DNA from: Pseudopyrenochaeta lycopersici
Lineage: Eukaryota > Ascomycota > Dothideomycetes > Pleosporales > Pseudopyrenochaetaceae
Assembly: GCA_003313425.1 (NCBI GenBank)
Contig: NHZP01000066.1
Span: 62,001-126,000 of the forward strand
DNA length: 64,000 nt
Reading direction: 5' to 3'
Shown here: in pieces, positions 1-9,021 of the stretch
Layout: each line of letters starts with the position of its first letter
Position numbering within the stretch: position 1 is the stretch's first letter
Notes under the pieces: model-generated
What the model saw: the letters and a program-made list of their open reading frames with translations, nothing else
The model's database searches: none
Told to the model about the DNA's origin: nothing
Program-made: the position numbers and the translations under genes

Positions 1-2364
1 CGACTCCGATCAAGCAAGAAGCCATTGTGGCTGCACCCCAGCAGCCAGCGGCACCAGCCAACGACGTGAGGCCCAATCACAGCCGCACCACGGACAGTGG
101 CCTAAGAGAAAAGAGTGGTCTTCAGAGTGACCACACTACCCCAGCTCATAAGCTGTTGGCAGAGTGGCATTGCATGACTACGTTCTATAAAGACGTTAAT
201 TACATAAACCAATTAGTATACAGTGGCCGTCAAGTGTCGGACTATCCCATGCAGCTTGAACAGGATCGCGGGCTGATACGCGTTTGGGGCGTTGGCGAAG
301 GGCAGGATTTGAACGATGGAGCTCAAGGCCCTGATTGTCCTCAGAGCAGTAACGATTTGGACGTAACTTTGCCGGCACTGGGAAAATATGGTCTGTGGGG
401 CCACCCGCCTTTAGACCACTTCAACCCAAGTACGATGAGCAGCGACAGTCCTCGAGAGTATCCTAGCCATGAAGGAGGGCTTGGCCCAGATGGCCGACTA
501 AATCTCCATTCTAAGACACTGCAAGACCTGCTCCAATCGTACCTCAAAAACATTCATAACCTACATCCCTTCCTGAACCCTAGCAAGCTTAAAAGGATGG
601 TCCATGACTTCATTGAACAGTACAGCCCCGATGTAAGGTCTACGAAAACGAGGCCGCTCACCGTTACCTGTCTACAACATCAGCTCCATCAAAGTGTTAA
701 AAGAAAGCGATCTAGCAACGCCTTTAGTGAGCCTTATTTACCTAAAGGTGCGATTGAACGCTCGTTGCGAAACGCCATTGTTCTCCTTATCCTCGCACTT
801 GGAAAAGTGTGCGCTTACAACCGTAAGCTGCCTGCACCTCAAAGTGACAAAACTCTATTCCAAAACGGCGCCTGGGGGTCCCCTCGAGAGTCTCCACATC
901 CCAATGGTAGCTTTAACAGTGAAAACTCCGATGACAACCGATCAAGGAACATCGACATTTTGCCAGGGATGGCATACTTTTCTTACTCTACGGACATTCT
1001 TGGAAACCTGCAAGGAGGAAATACTGTGGCACATGCACAAGCCATGATACTAGCTGCCCTGTACCTAAGCCAGTTTGCAAGAGTCCTAGAGAGCTGGAGT
1101 TGGATCAACAACGCTTGCCGAATTACTATGGTTCTCATCAAAGCGTAAGCATGGTCTTCCACTACTATTGAAGAATCGAATAACGGATATTTTAGTGACT
1201 ATCCTAAGCTTATTCGTACTTACTTCATTAACAAGAAGGTTTCACTGACCGCTAAGGAGCGTTACAGACTTAACCTAGTGATGTGTGTCTACTGGACATG
1301 TCTCCAACTAGAATCGTCAGTCGCCGTGACCTCCTTTGCTTTACCATTTGCTGACTGTTGTGCAGGGACATTTTAGCTGAGATGAGCACGCTTCCGCCGA
1401 GCAACATTTCTGCGCATCAGAACGACATCATGTACCCTGAAGGCGTGTATGAATATGAGAAGTTTAGTGAAGAGATTGAAGACCGACAAGGAGGACATCC
1501 AGGCAACCTCTCAATGCTGATCTACTCGAGTCAAATATGGCTTCGCATAATCCTCAACGAGGCACACAATGCTCTGTACGGAGCGAACAGGCGCTTAGGC
1601 TTTGATACAAGCAACATTAAAGAGGTCGTAGAACACGCAAGCAGCCATATTAACCTCCTAGAGAGCTGGAGACGAGTCTTACCACCACAATTAGCCTGGA
1701 AGGATGAAGATCCACCTTCAACCGACCTAAATATCGCCCGCATGCGCGCAAAATACTACGGGGGGCTTTACATGATGTTGCGTCCTTACCTACAGATTGC
1801 GAGTCACACTATTACGTTTCCGCCCAACGCAGCAAGCGTGAGTTATTCGTCACAGAATAATTCACCAGCCTATACTGGAGACTATGTCTCAGCGCCTACC
1901 AAGACGAATGCGCAGACGGTCAGATTGTCTGAGGACCAACAAAAGATTATTAAGGTTGCTTGCCAATGCATAGAAAACGCTATCCAGAGTACTATTGCAT
2001 TCGACCGTGTTGGCGCCCCTGCCGACAGTGACTACAACAATTACAAATGTACACGTACCCGTAGACTGATACTACCGAATATCTTTGGCACACTTCATGC
2101 GTAAGTCATGTCTATAATCACACCACATTTTTGCTAATACTAACTAGACAATTCGGAAACATACTTGTCCTCGCATCGGTCTACAAATCCAAGTTGTACC
2201 CCTTTCTGCCAAGCGACACGTCGCTCACCAAGCAGAACCTTACGGCCCTTTTAGCACGCACCATCAATATGCTAGAAGAAGTTGCGCCAAACTCTCCTAT
2301 TCTCAAAATAGACCTCGAGATTCTGTACAATGTCCGTGAACAGAACGGTCTCAAGCCAGCCTGA
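1..2364 (+). CDS. Zn2Cys6 fungal transcription factor, copy A (5' end outside window)
   Basis: This is the 3' portion of a fungal Zn2Cys6 regulator; the zinc-cluster exon lies before the window. Exons are 3-1144, 1196-1315, 1366-2100 and 2148-2364. The introns have GTAAGC/GTCAGT/GTAAGT donors and a CTAAC-like branch site before the last acceptor. They lie at the same places and phases as in copy B (21166-24193), and the spliced frame is open to TGA at 2362. What remains is the linker plus the fungal transcription-factor middle-homology region (for example LLESWRRVLPPQLAWKD, then KYYGGLYMMLRPYL). It is presumably a nuclear DNA-binding regulator with unknown targets. Positions 1924-2183 are identical to copy B across the last intron, although the flanks differ noticeably. 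No disabling change is visible in the part present, so it may be functional. Confidence 0.85.
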
Positions 2365-2820
2365 ACTACGACCAGAGAATGAATGACCGCATGTTCGGTT
2401 GGAACGCCTTACTCCGCGATCAGCGACTGTTATCTCGTGCGTATAAGATGCGTATCTTCTTATTTATCCGCTTTTCTTTTTTGTTCTTTTTTTTTGTTGG
2501 CATTCACGTCAGCGCAGATCATTCTCCTTGTTTCTTTCTCTGGGCGTTATCACACACATATGCACCATTAGGCAGCGTCGCAGGCCAGGCATGGCCTCGG
2601 AATCCAAAAAGAATGAACTGCATTAGTAATCTTGTCGTGGGGTTCCTGGAAGAGGAATGGCCGCTTCAGGAGGACGAGTGGTGTTGTCTGGAAGAGGAAT
2701 GGTTACGTCAGGAAAACGAGTGGTTTCGCGTCGATCTAAACCATCGGCGCAGACAGCACAACAAAAAAGCAAGTTTACGATTCGCTCCTGATAAAACGCA
2801 ACAACGAGAACAGATACGAT
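2365..2820. other. 3' flank of copy A with LTR scrap and a 2-copy tandem repeat
   Basis: The first ~150 bases match the 3' flank of copy B (from 24194), so the duplication extends past the stop codon. A T-rich stretch follows. Positions 2577-2635 resemble one end of the 184-bp LTR seen at 3452-3635. A 42-bp unit is repeated twice around 2646-2730. I see no gene. Confidence 0.5.
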
Positions 2821-2847
2821 GATGCAGCCCGTTGTAGCGTTCGGAAA

Positions 2848-3173
2848 TTGAACGAGACGCTCCGGGAAGCATCTGAAAATAGGCACCAACCTTTACTCGA
2901 GCTGTTTACCCGAAAACCTGCTTTTGAATACTCGACGGCAATGTCAGATCTCCGTGTGTTTAGCGATATTAAGGAACTCAGGCTCTTACTGGAACGAGGA
3001 GTGGACATCAACGCAAACGGTGGACTCTATGGCAACGCGCTTCAAGTAGTGACCATACTGAGGAGGTGAATGTACTACTAGAGGAAGGGACAGACTACAA
3101 CGCGAAGGGCGGCCGCTATGACAATGCGCTGCAAGCTGCTTCATATAAGGGCAACATCGAGACAGTCAGGTCA
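2848..3173 (+). pseudogene. Ankyrin-repeat gene remnant
   Basis: Two ankyrin-repeat pieces are visible in different frames. The first (to about 3050) contains LRLLLERGVDINANGG followed by LYGNALQ. The second (about 3054-3173) contains VNVLLEEGTDYNAKGG followed by NALQAASYKGNIETVR. The pattern of LLLE-G-D-NA-GG-YGNALQAAS units is typical of ankyrin tails of fungal NACHT/ankyrin NLR proteins. A frameshift near 3050 separates the pieces, and similarity stops near 3173, shortly before an inverted piggyBac-like fragment. No N-terminal nucleotide-binding or effector domain is present, so only the family can be named, not the original gene. Confidence 0.6.
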
Positions 3174-3196
3174 CTCCATGACAACATTCATCGAAC

Positions 3197-3323
3197 GTAT
3201 TGACAGGTCTAGAAAGTACGGTGATATCTGATCGGAGAAACCGAAATAATAGACTTTCGGTGAGACCGAGAATATCGGATTGACCGTCGGCCAGTCCGAA
3301 GAGCTGAAGTTGAGACCGCAGAT
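3197..3323 (-). repeat. Inverted fragment of the piggyBac-like element
   Basis: About 125 bases are the reverse complement of 9027-9155, the start of the readable part of the piggyBac-like transposase. The match ends on one side at the pogo A terminal repeat and on the other at a junction near 3197. In both copies the stretch can be read in the transposase frame (GLTESLLFRFLRSDI). Confidence 0.75.
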
Positions 3324-3451
3324 ATAACGTGTTCCACCACCACGCGCACGTCCCTACGGCTCGCACGCAAAAACCAATGCAACCACCAAACTAAATGAGG
3401 CTCTACAGCCACGTATAAAGTATATTACAGCGAGATTTTTTAGTGGTGAGC

Positions 3452-3635
3452 TGTCGCAGGCCAAGGCATCATCTCAGGGAACCTGAGGAAGAACTGCATT
3501 AGTAATCTTGCCATATAATCTCAGACGTGCGGGGTCAGGTTTATAAGACCAAGACACAATACACACACAATACAACTCTTCTGCTCATCATGAATTCTTC
3601 CTGATGCATCATCATAAGCACATCCCAGTGCGACA
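3452..3635 (-). mobile_element. Solo LTR (184 bp) with 5-bp target duplication
   Basis: The sequence starts TGTCGCA and ends TGCGACA, the TG...CA form of an LTR. It is flanked by TGAGC on both sides (3447-3451 and 3636-3640), a 5-bp target duplication as made by an LTR-retrotransposon integrase. A copy of the same 184-bp length lies at 48357-48540 in the opposite orientation, and a truncated one starts at 33887. No internal retrotransposon ORF is present, so it is a recombined solo LTR inserted into pogo A. Confidence 0.8.
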
Positions 3636-3676
3636 TGAGCTTATAGTACTATATACAATAGTTTCGCAGTGCTAGA

Positions 3677-5545
3677 TTATATAAGCAGCCTCTGTGGTGG
3701 CTTAATTGGTCGCCCTCGACGAGAAGTAGCCACCACAGCGTCTTGCACAACAACAGGCTCCTCCTCAACCACCACTGCCTCTTTAGCTCTACCTAGCTTA
3801 AAGATTTGCTTCTTGCCTTTTTTAGATATCTTTATATCTTGCTGGAGTTGTTTCTGAATCTCCCTAGCAACTTTTGCCTCCTCTCGCTGAGCTGCCTTTA
3901 AGGCCTTCTCGCTATCTCGCTTCTCTTTGGCTGCAATCTTCATCCTTTGCCTCTGTTCAAGCAGTTCAGCCTTAGCAAGCTTCTGTTGCTCGCGAAGCCT
4001 CATAGCCTCACTTTTTTGGTGTTGCAGCTGCTGCACTGCGGCGTCCTTTTGCCTCTGGCGCTCGCGAGCAGCCTCAACTTTTGAGGGTGACCAGAACATT
4101 GCACCACCATCATAATCCTGGGGAAACTCGAGGGGCAAGGCCTTGCCACGCTTCCTACGCTTCTGCTCATTGCTAAGAGCTTCTTTAAGCTGCAAATTCT
4201 CGTGTTGAAGTAGAGTATTTTGGACTGAGATGGCGTGGAGAGATCGGCTAAGCTTCTTTGACTTGTCATTATAGATATCATCCACAGCTTGCCTTAGCAG
4301 CCTCTCTATCTTTCTCCAGTCGCTTGCACTAAGTATAGAGGAGGAGCTCTCACTTGATGAGGGCCTAGGATCGCTGCTTGGTGCTACTTTGAATCGTGCG
4401 AGGATAGCGTCAGGGTTGAAAGGCGAGAGCCCTGTAGCTTTAAAAGCTTTAAGGATAGCTTGCTCAGTGAAAGATAAGCTCCAGGCTCGATAGAAGAGTC
4501 GAAAGAAATCTCGCTTAGTGATTGAGCTGATGCCCTGGGCCTGGTCCATGAAGCTAGATAGCTCATGACAGTAAGCAGCTGCGAGAGGCGCAAACATGCA
4601 GACGTCAAGCGGCTGAAGCGTGTGGGTTGAGTGAGGAGGATAGATAGCAAGGAGGATCTTGTTCTTGTCGCAGTAGTCTATAAAATCCATGGATACATGA
4701 GATCCATGGCCGTCAAGGATGAGCAGCCTCCAAGATTGCCTAGCCTTCACTCTTGTCTCGCGATCAAACACCTGTTTGAGCCATGCTAGGCCTAGCTGGT
4801 TGCTCGTCCATCCATTTGGTGAGGAGGTAAAGAAGGCTTTATGATGCTGAGGCTCAAAGTCTTGTAACCACGTATCTTGGATCTGACCTGATTGAGCTTG
4901 GTAGATGAGAGCAGGCGTGAGGGCAGTACCATCAGCACAGATGCAAGCTATAGTAGTTACCCACTCACGATTACCATCCTGGAGTATGTGCTTCAATTTT
5001 CCTGCCTCGTATGTTGTCCTTGAGAAGACGCGCTTGACCTTAGATAGCACGCCAATAAGGAAGCCTTTCTCATCCATATTGTACATTTGACGCGCATCAA
5101 TCTTATATTCTTCAATTTTTCGCTTGAGGAGCTCAAAGTAGAGTGCGTACTTAAAGGCCGAGTCAGCTTTGAAGCGGTTGCGATCGAGGCCGGATGCCCA
5201 ATGTGAGAGGAGCTCAATGTTGTGACGCTCGACAAAGCGATCAGCCCAATTTTTGCCAACAGGTCTCTGAGCTATCTGGGCTGCGAAATTTTGTATCATA
5301 GGCTTAGAAGGAGGTAGCCCTCGTGCGCAAAGCTTATGGATATACTGTACAAGCTCTCTTTCTTGCGTGGTGTTCAGTAATCTGCCATTCTTGATATACT
5401 GCTCACGCGGTTGCTGTACACCTCTGTGCCTCTTCGACAGCGTTGACCGATCGCAACCAAATTCTTTTGCATAATCTGAATAACGGAAAGATTCGCCTAT
5501 CTTCAAGGAATTCAGGGCATCAACTGCAGCCTGAATATTCGCCAT
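3677..5545 (-). CDS. pogo/Fot-like transposase A (622 aa, intact)
   Basis: This is a DDE transposase of the Tc1/mariner superfamily, pogo/Fot branch, which cuts and pastes its own element. The N-terminal ~65 residues form a psq-type HTH, followed by a CENP-B/Tc5-like DNA-binding part (KNWADRFVERHNIELLSHWA). The catalytic core shows acidic residues at YNMDEKGFLIGV, LLILDGHGSHVSMDFIDYC and STHTLQPLDVCMF. The C-terminus is a long charged coiled coil rich in K, R, E and Q. I chose the ATG at 5545 (MANIQAAVDALNS) because it matches the starts of the related transposases at 56669 and 56833; the frame is open further upstream but runs into the terminal repeat. There are no stops or frameshifts, so it may be autonomous. 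Confidence 0.9.
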   Translation of the reverse strand: MANIQAAVDALNSLKIGESFRYSDYAKEFGCDRSTLSKRHRGVQQPREQYIKNGRLLNTTQERELVQYIHKLCARGLPPSKPMIQNFAAQIAQRPVGKNWADRFVERHNIELLSHWASGLDRNRFKADSAFKYALYFELLKRKIEEYKIDARQMYNMDEKGFLIGVLSKVKRVFSRTTYEAGKLKHILQDGNREWVTTIACICADGTALTPALIYQAQSGQIQDTWLQDFEPQHHKAFFTSSPNGWTSNQLGLAWLKQVFDRETRVKARQSWRLLILDGHGSHVSMDFIDYCDKNKILLAIYPPHSTHTLQPLDVCMFAPLAAAYCHELSSFMDQAQGISSITKRDFFRLFYRAWSLSFTEQAILKAFKATGLSPFNPDAILARFKVAPSSDPRPSSSESSSSILSASDWRKIERLLRQAVDDIYNDKSKKLSRSLHAISVQNTLLQHENLQLKEALSNEQKRRKRGKALPLEFPQDYDGGAMFWSPSKVEAARERQRQKDAAVQQLQHQKSEAMRLREQQKLAKAELLEQRQRMKIAAKEKRDSEKALKAAQREEAKVAREIQKQLQQDIKISKKGKKQIFKLGRAKEAVVVEEEPVVVQDAVVATSRRGRPIKPPQRLLI

Positions 5546-5640
5546 TTTGATGGAGTTATCGCGTGTTGAAGATTGGATGGAAAATCGCGTTCGCGTGCGA
5601 GCCGTAGGGACGTGCGCGTGGTGGTGGAACACGTTATATC

Positions 5641-6060
5641 CTAATTTATTATAAGGTAATTAATTTGTTAACTAGAAAGGCACGTAGGAGGAGAGAAAGG
5701 TTATGAAAATTTCGCGAAAAATCGCGATTTTACATACAAATTTAAAAATTTTAAAATTTTCTTAACTCTCTTACGCTACTATTTAATAAAACTAATTTTT
5801 TAAAGCTTGAGATTAATATTAGATATAATCTAGATATATTCATATTTTACTTTAGATTTTAGAGTAATTTTAATATACAGTTGTGGCAGAAATAAGGTCC
5901 AAAGTTAACTAGTTTTGGTGTAAAATCGCTTAAGGGAAGAAACTTTTGACGCGTGACTGTATGTATGTGTGCTCCCCGATGCGACTTCGACTTCTTACGG
6001 AGATTGACGACAGTGACCTCCCACAACACAGCCTTCGATCTAGTTGATCCGACAGATCTA
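5641..6060. other. AT-rich flank; no gene seen
   Basis: Positions 5641-5880 are strongly AT-rich, unlike the surroundings, and contain a small palindrome (AAATTTCGCGAAAAATCGCGATTT). Such stretches in filamentous ascomycetes are often old repeat DNA decayed by RIP, though no related copy is in the window. A Tc1-like terminal motif (CAGTTGTGGCAGAAATAAGG) begins near 5879, with no partner found. Confidence 0.4.
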
Positions 6061-6062
6061 CC

Positions 6063-6421
6063 GTATCACATTCAAGCCTCTGTGCTCAAAACGACCGCAC
6101 CATAGAACATGGCTTCCGCCCATTTCAGTGCGCGTTCTGTGGCAATAAATTCAGGGAGACGTATGTATAATCAATCCTAAGGAAAAGTCACTCACCATTA
6201 GCAGAGATGAACTACAGCAGCATGTATCAAACCACGGCAGCGACTCGAGGACCCCCAAACGCCTTCGTGTATTTCGTCGTCGAGTTACGCCACGGGCCAT
6301 GCAGGCTTGCTGTGCTTGTACCGCCTCCAAGACTAAGTGCGACAATGAACGTCAGTGTAAGCGTTTTCGAAAGCGGGGAACGTCTTGCATTCGACCCATA
6401 GACACTGCAGACCTATACTAA
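6063..6421 (+). pseudogene. C2H2 plus Zn2Cys6 transcription factor remnant
   Basis: One C2H2 finger (CAFCGNKF...LQQHVSNH) is split by a 41-bp intron (6161-6201, GTATGT...TTAG). It is followed after ~30 residues by a Zn2Cys6 cluster (ACCACTASKTKCDNERQCKR). This combination is a known class of fungal nuclear regulator. The cluster follows the CX2CX6CX5C spacing, but the fifth cysteine is replaced by phenylalanine (CKRF), which should abolish binding of the zinc pair. The frame stops at 6419-6421, only a few residues after the cluster, so the activation/middle region is missing. No initiating ATG is evident. I read it as a truncated, non-functional gene. Confidence 0.65.
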
Positions 6422-6807
6422 TGGACTTTAATGCCCTGCAGGAAGACATTTCAAGTTTTCAGCCCACTTAGCACTCGTACCATTTGGCATTCACACCACA
6501 TCGTGACCAAACACTGGGCATTCCATCACTTGGCAAATCCATCACTGACACTATGTCTATAAAATAGGCGCTAAGAGTCCACCCTTGGTACTGACGATCT
6601 CTTCCCTAAACCATGCCTCGCATCCAAGATTGGATCTTATGGTCGCCTTGCGGTATTTCCAATGACGTTGGGCATAGGTTTGTGGAGAAAGGATTTTCCA
6701 GCTGGGAGACAGGCGCAAACGATGGCTATGTGCACCTCAATTGTCCTGAGAGCCTAGCGTCAGAAAAGATTACCACTATTGGAGGCAGAAGTCGAGGCCA
6801 ATTGCAC
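6422..6807. other. No gene seen; part of a repeat shared with 43.0 kb
   Basis: No convincing ORF. About 6700-6760 (CAGGCGCAAACGATGGCTAT...) resembles 43015-43060. Both stretches lie just downstream of a rhodopsin-domain remnant on the minus strand, so the two loci share flanking DNA as well as coding DNA. Confidence 0.4.
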
Positions 6808-7832
6808 TTACCACCACACCACTGAGGAAAAGGCTTCCCAGGTAATATCCGCTGTGTAGATTAAATCCACTAAAAGCTTTAATCTAATAACGCTGACAAC
6901 CACAACACTAACTCGCCTGTTAGCTATTTCTGTTTCGACACTATCCACCTCGCTATAAACATACAATCCTCCTGTCATCAATATTATTATTACCCCAATC
7001 TTTTGCCTCACAGGAAGTTGGACACCTCGTAAAATTATAACTGGCAGGATAAGTATTGCAACATCCGTAGCAATGCTCATAACACCAGTGAAGACTGTGA
7101 TCACACGAATGATGTCACCAGGCTGTATATAACGATAATTGCCATAATGATGCATATAGCGACTCGGAGATTTCTCTGGGGTACGAATCGAATGAAAAGT
7201 ATAAGAATTGAGAGCTTAGTAAGCATAATTGAGATACCATAAAAGGTTCTGCTGATCGCCCTAAACTTAAAAATACGTCAGTTGGCCAGTTCTTTGAGTG
7301 CAAAAAGGATTAAACCAGCCGAGGGACTGTCATACTTTCATATGATTAGGACTAAAAACGGAAAATGGGACATCCCATAGGTGACGCCCAAGTCCATACT
7401 GCGTGGCTTGGAAATATTTAGTCAATTCTCCGTGTCGACGTGGATGTATACCCCACCTACTGAAATATCCAGTTCCGGAGTATGCCAAAGCGAGAAACTG
7501 AATTCAGGGTACTTGATTAGCAAAATATCCCCGTAAATAATTCAAGTAAGCCTAACCCATGCGAAGATTAACAGATCTACAAACGTTAACAGGGTTCTAT
7601 TGCAGGGGTGGTAGGAGGGCATACGATCGTCCACCCTTACGCAGCGTATGATAAAGAAAGCAGTGTAAAATCGTAATCCCATGAACATAGTAGATATAAT
7701 AGCAAACAAAATATGAACTGTGATATAACTACGCGCTTTGGATGGCGGATTTGTAAAGTTTGGTGTAATACCTGGAGGGGGGGATATCACACCAACGACT
7801 TCGTCTCGCGGCGAAAGAATTGGAGAATACAT
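6808..7832 (-). pseudogene. Fungal rhodopsin-domain membrane protein, decayed
   Basis: Reading from 7832 downwards: a start-proximal PPPGITPNFTNPPS motif; a membrane segment (ITVHILFAIISTMFMGLRFY); RVDDR, where the family usually has A/V-DD-W/Y; near 7400-7350 the family hallmark YGLGRHLWDVPFS; and near 7100-6960 two further membrane segments (DVAILILPVIILRG, IGVIIILMTGGLYV). This order is that of seven-helix fungal rhodopsin-domain (SAT5/PTH11-like) plasma-membrane proteins of unknown ligand. The pieces sit in different frames with stops between them; introns explain part of this but not all. A second remnant at 43.1-43.8 kb and a 5' fragment at 20.7 kb belong to the same family. Confidence 0.65.
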
Positions 7833-7990
7833 TGAGTGATTGGCGCAGGAGTGGGCTCGACGGTTTCAAAGAGTAACGAATGTGCGAAGAAGCAGGCGCT
7901 GCTAAGGCCAAATACTTCAGACTCTGAGGACAGTTGAGGCATGTCCCGAACGAACAAAGGTATCTTCCTCATCGTTCTCTCCGGGTTAGC

Positions 7991-8312
7991 GTGTTCCACC
8001 TCCTCGGGCCACCCCAGTCCTCGGGCCACCGTCAAAATGTATGTAAAATCAGCATTTTCGACCCCCAGCAACTTCAACAACCGCATATTATTTTTGCTTG
8101 TAATTAATAATAACAAGTGCATAGATTCCAAAATTCTTAAGTCTCGAGCAATTTTATAAAGTGGTTTGTTGAAATTGGTGTGGTCGGAAATGCTGATTTT
8201 ACTGTACATACATTTTGTGGATGGCCCGAAGACTCGGGTGACCCAAGGACTCGGGTGACCCAAGAACTGGGGTGAACGGAGGACTCGGGTGGTCCGAGTA
8301 GTGGTGAAACAC
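7991..8312. mobile_element. Small non-autonomous inverted-repeat element (MITE)
   Basis: The ends read GTGTTCCACC and, in reverse complement, GTGTTTCACC. Inside, a ~60-base inverted repeat pairs 8031-8063 (AAAATGTATGTAAAATCAGC) with 8188-8222. The right arm carries four consecutive 17-bp units at 8231-8298 (GACTCGGGTGACCCAAG and variants), and the left arm carries about two. There is no coding capacity. The GTGTTCCACC end resembles the inner terminal sequence of pogo A, suggesting mobilisation by a pogo/Fot-like transposase; I found no clear TA duplication. Confidence 0.55.
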
Positions 8313-9021
8313 TTGGGCGAGACGGTCGCTGTTACCAATTACACTTCTGGTCCTATTCGCAAAAAAATAGCATCGTAAACGCCATACGGAATGTCCCAGG
8401 CACTGTAGAACTTCCTTTGGTTGAATTTGAAACATACAAGTAGCCACTCCTTTGAATGAATGCATGTGCATCAAACGGTGTGCGTTCTAACTCTATTCCG
8501 CGAAGTAAGAGGCATCTTGACTCACGCTAACAATTCAAATTAGCCAATGGGATACTAACCCGGAAAGTCAGGCCCCAGGATCGCCAAGAAGGCGTAGCTG
8601 AACTTGATTCTCGGCAAAGGACATAAATGTGCGTTACGCATGGACGAGTTATGACTCTACAACCCATTCGCTGGGCAAAAGTATTGATATCAAACCATCT
8701 TCTCTAGGGTGGCCGTTAACAAAACCGTTTCGATGTCGCTACTGTGTGAGAAACTGTTGATCTTTATCTTGATTTGCATTTTTAGTCCATTCATTGGCAT
8801 TTTCGGCAATCCTTTACTCTCTGTACTGCCTAGGGACTGCTCTCTTCAATCACTTTTGGATGAAATGGAGCCCACCGATGAGCAGCCTTCGGGCGGAATG
8901 GAGCCCTCTGATGTGTTGTTATGAGTACTCGAATACGTGGCACATGTGATGCAATTCTCAATAGACTTGCAATTATCTCTATTTTGAGTTGTCTCCTCCT
9001 CTTCTACAGAGCACAACCTAG
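8313..9021. other. Gene-free stretch upstream of the piggyBac-like transposase
   Basis: It contains only short ORFs without recognisable motifs. It could hold the N-terminal exon or promoter of the piggyBac-like gene, but nothing identifies one. The transposase frame is closed by a TAG at 9019. Confidence 0.35.

Larger units (their letters stand above)
3321..5640 (-). mobile_element. pogo/Fot-like DNA transposon A, complete
   Basis: It has 48-bp terminal inverted repeats, at 3321-3368 and 5593-5640, beginning GATATAACGTGTTCCACCAC. The outermost bases read TATA at both ends, consistent with the TA target preference of the pogo/Fot group; palindromy makes the exact boundary uncertain by a few bases. 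Between the repeats are one long transposase ORF on the minus strand and, in the 3' noncoding part, a solo LTR. The left flank is an inverted piggyBac fragment; the right flank is AT-rich DNA. Confidence 0.85.
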
